Shown in pieces: positions 63,538 through 64,000 of a stretch of 64,000 nt of DNA (positions are counted from its first letter, which is position 1; the number at the start of each line of letters is the position of its first letter). A program made the translations under genes and the position numbers. Under the pieces are notes generated by a model. The model was not told the origin of the DNA, ran no database searches, and was given only the letters and a program-made list of their open reading frames with translations. The stretch comes from Methylophaga lonarensis MPL (GTDB lineage: Bacteria; Pseudomonadota; Gammaproteobacteria; Nitrosococcales; Methylophagaceae): contig NZ_APHR01000015.1 of assembly GCF_000349205.1 (NCBI RefSeq), forward strand, positions 62 through 64,061, in the 5' to 3' direction.

Positions 63538-64000
63538 ATGAAATCAGTGCTGCGCTTGGGTAAATTGCAGATTACCATCCTGCTCTTGCTGTTGTTTTCA
63601 GTGCTCATTTACGCCGCCAGACTCGAGGCGTTGCTCTGGTATTCCATCAAACCTGGTTTTTCTGCAGTGAGTCATCAAACATCACTTGAGTTGGGTCAAT
63701 ACACCGTCAGTATTGACGCATTGCCAATCAGCGGAGTCGACAGCGATCTGTCAGGACTGACCTACAATCACGAGACAGGTACTTTGTTTTCGGTGATCAA
63801 TGGTCAGTCATCAATTGTCGAACTGTCCACTTCGGGTGAGCTGCTTCGCAAGATTGCTCTGCAAGGCGTCAAGGATGTCGAAGGCATTACCCACATCAAT
63901 GGCCATCAATATGCAATTGTTGATGAGGCTGAACATCGCCTGATGCTGATAGAAATTTTGCCTGAGACTCTGACTGTCGATATCACTGATGTACCTCAAC
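63538..64000 (+). CDS. YjiK-like (SdiA-regulated domain) protein, 5' part
   Basis: Starts at ATG 63538 with AAGG upstream and is cut by the window end after about 154 residues. A membrane anchor (ITILLLLLFSVLIYAA) is followed by a beta-propeller start (ISGVDSDLSGLTYNHETGTL, FSVINGQSSIVELSTSGELL, ALQGVKDVEGITHINGHQYA), the pattern of the SdiA-regulated/YjiK family. Function unknown, probably an extracytoplasmic phytase- or esterase-like propeller. It is divergent from rpfG. Confidence 0.7.
   Translation, partial: MKSVLRLGKLQITILLLLLFSVLIYAARLEALLWYSIKPGFSAVSHQTSLELGQYTVSIDALPISGVDSDLSGLTYNHETGTLFSVINGQSSIVELSTSGELLRKIALQGVKDVEGITHINGHQYAIVDEAEHRLMLIEILPETLTVDITDVPQ

Overview
The window is chromosomal DNA of a free-living, flagellated gammaproteobacterium of moderate GC. 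Evidence for this is a full LPS export and Kdo operon (kdsD-kdsC-lptC-lptA-lptB), mlaA, oligopeptidase A, Fur-type boxes, FliA-type flagellar regulation, ubiD, moa genes and ferrochelatase. The gene content fits an aquatic, possibly methylotrophic lineage (Methylophaga-like), but that placement is a guess from gene style. No rRNA, tRNA, CRISPR array, prophage or recognisable insertion sequence was found.

Layout. 1-9.7 kb: start of an EfpL gene, a large periplasmic-sensing HD-GYP protein, an RbgA-type GTPase, an Slp lipoprotein, a Fur-controlled operon of three tiny unknown genes, ohrR, and a Fur-controlled FecA-like receptor. 9.7-16.7 kb: a nucleotidyltransferase coupled to gnd, mgtE, a sixA-CHAD-kinase group, acyP and psiE. 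16.8-21.5 kb: guaBA divergent from xseA. 21.5-29.9 kb: a hybrid histidine kinase, the lpt/kds operon with an unusual LptA-SH3 fusion, mlaA, and a glycosyltransferase/LpxH-like pair. 30-36.6 kb: prlC, a Lys-tailed HTH protein, a DksA-like protein, a yefM-yoeB toxin-antitoxin pair flanked by two copies of a repeat, ubiD and a MAPEG protein. 36.6-46.9 kb: a molybdenum/tungsten block. 47.1-51.9 kb: a GldA/GldG-like ABC operon. 51.9-56.5 kb: cheV, flgA, flgMN, hemH and an SDR epimerase. 56.6-64 kb: a DUF523/DUF1722 protein, a Tat-type deacetylase-fold protein, and an rpfF-rpfC-rpfG quorum-sensing block, ending in a partial YjiK-like gene.

The most interesting locus is 36.6-46 kb. moaC and moaDE lie beside an outer-membrane porin, a ModA-like protein, a two-heme oxidoreductase, a second solute-binding protein, a TonB-dependent receptor, a TupA-type tungstate-binding protein and a stand-alone ModE DNA-binding domain. 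Two matching 28-bp ModE-type operators, in register with each other, lie upstream of tupA and of the TonB receptor operon. This points to a molybdate/tungstate-responsive outer-membrane acquisition system, with no ABC permease or ATPase in the window.

The second system is a complete DSF (diffusible signal factor) pathway. It has an RpfF-type synthase with both catalytic glutamates, a convergent RpfC-type hybrid kinase with a terminal Hpt domain, and an RpfG-type HD-GYP regulator that would lower cyclic di-GMP.

Quality note: five genes (efpL, the nucleotidyltransferase, lptB, tupA, and the SDR epimerase) each carry one single-base frameshift, although their reading resumes cleanly in another frame. 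Four look like a missing base, mostly in short homopolymers, and one like an extra base. At least lptB is essential in relatives, so sequencing or assembly error is more likely than gene decay.
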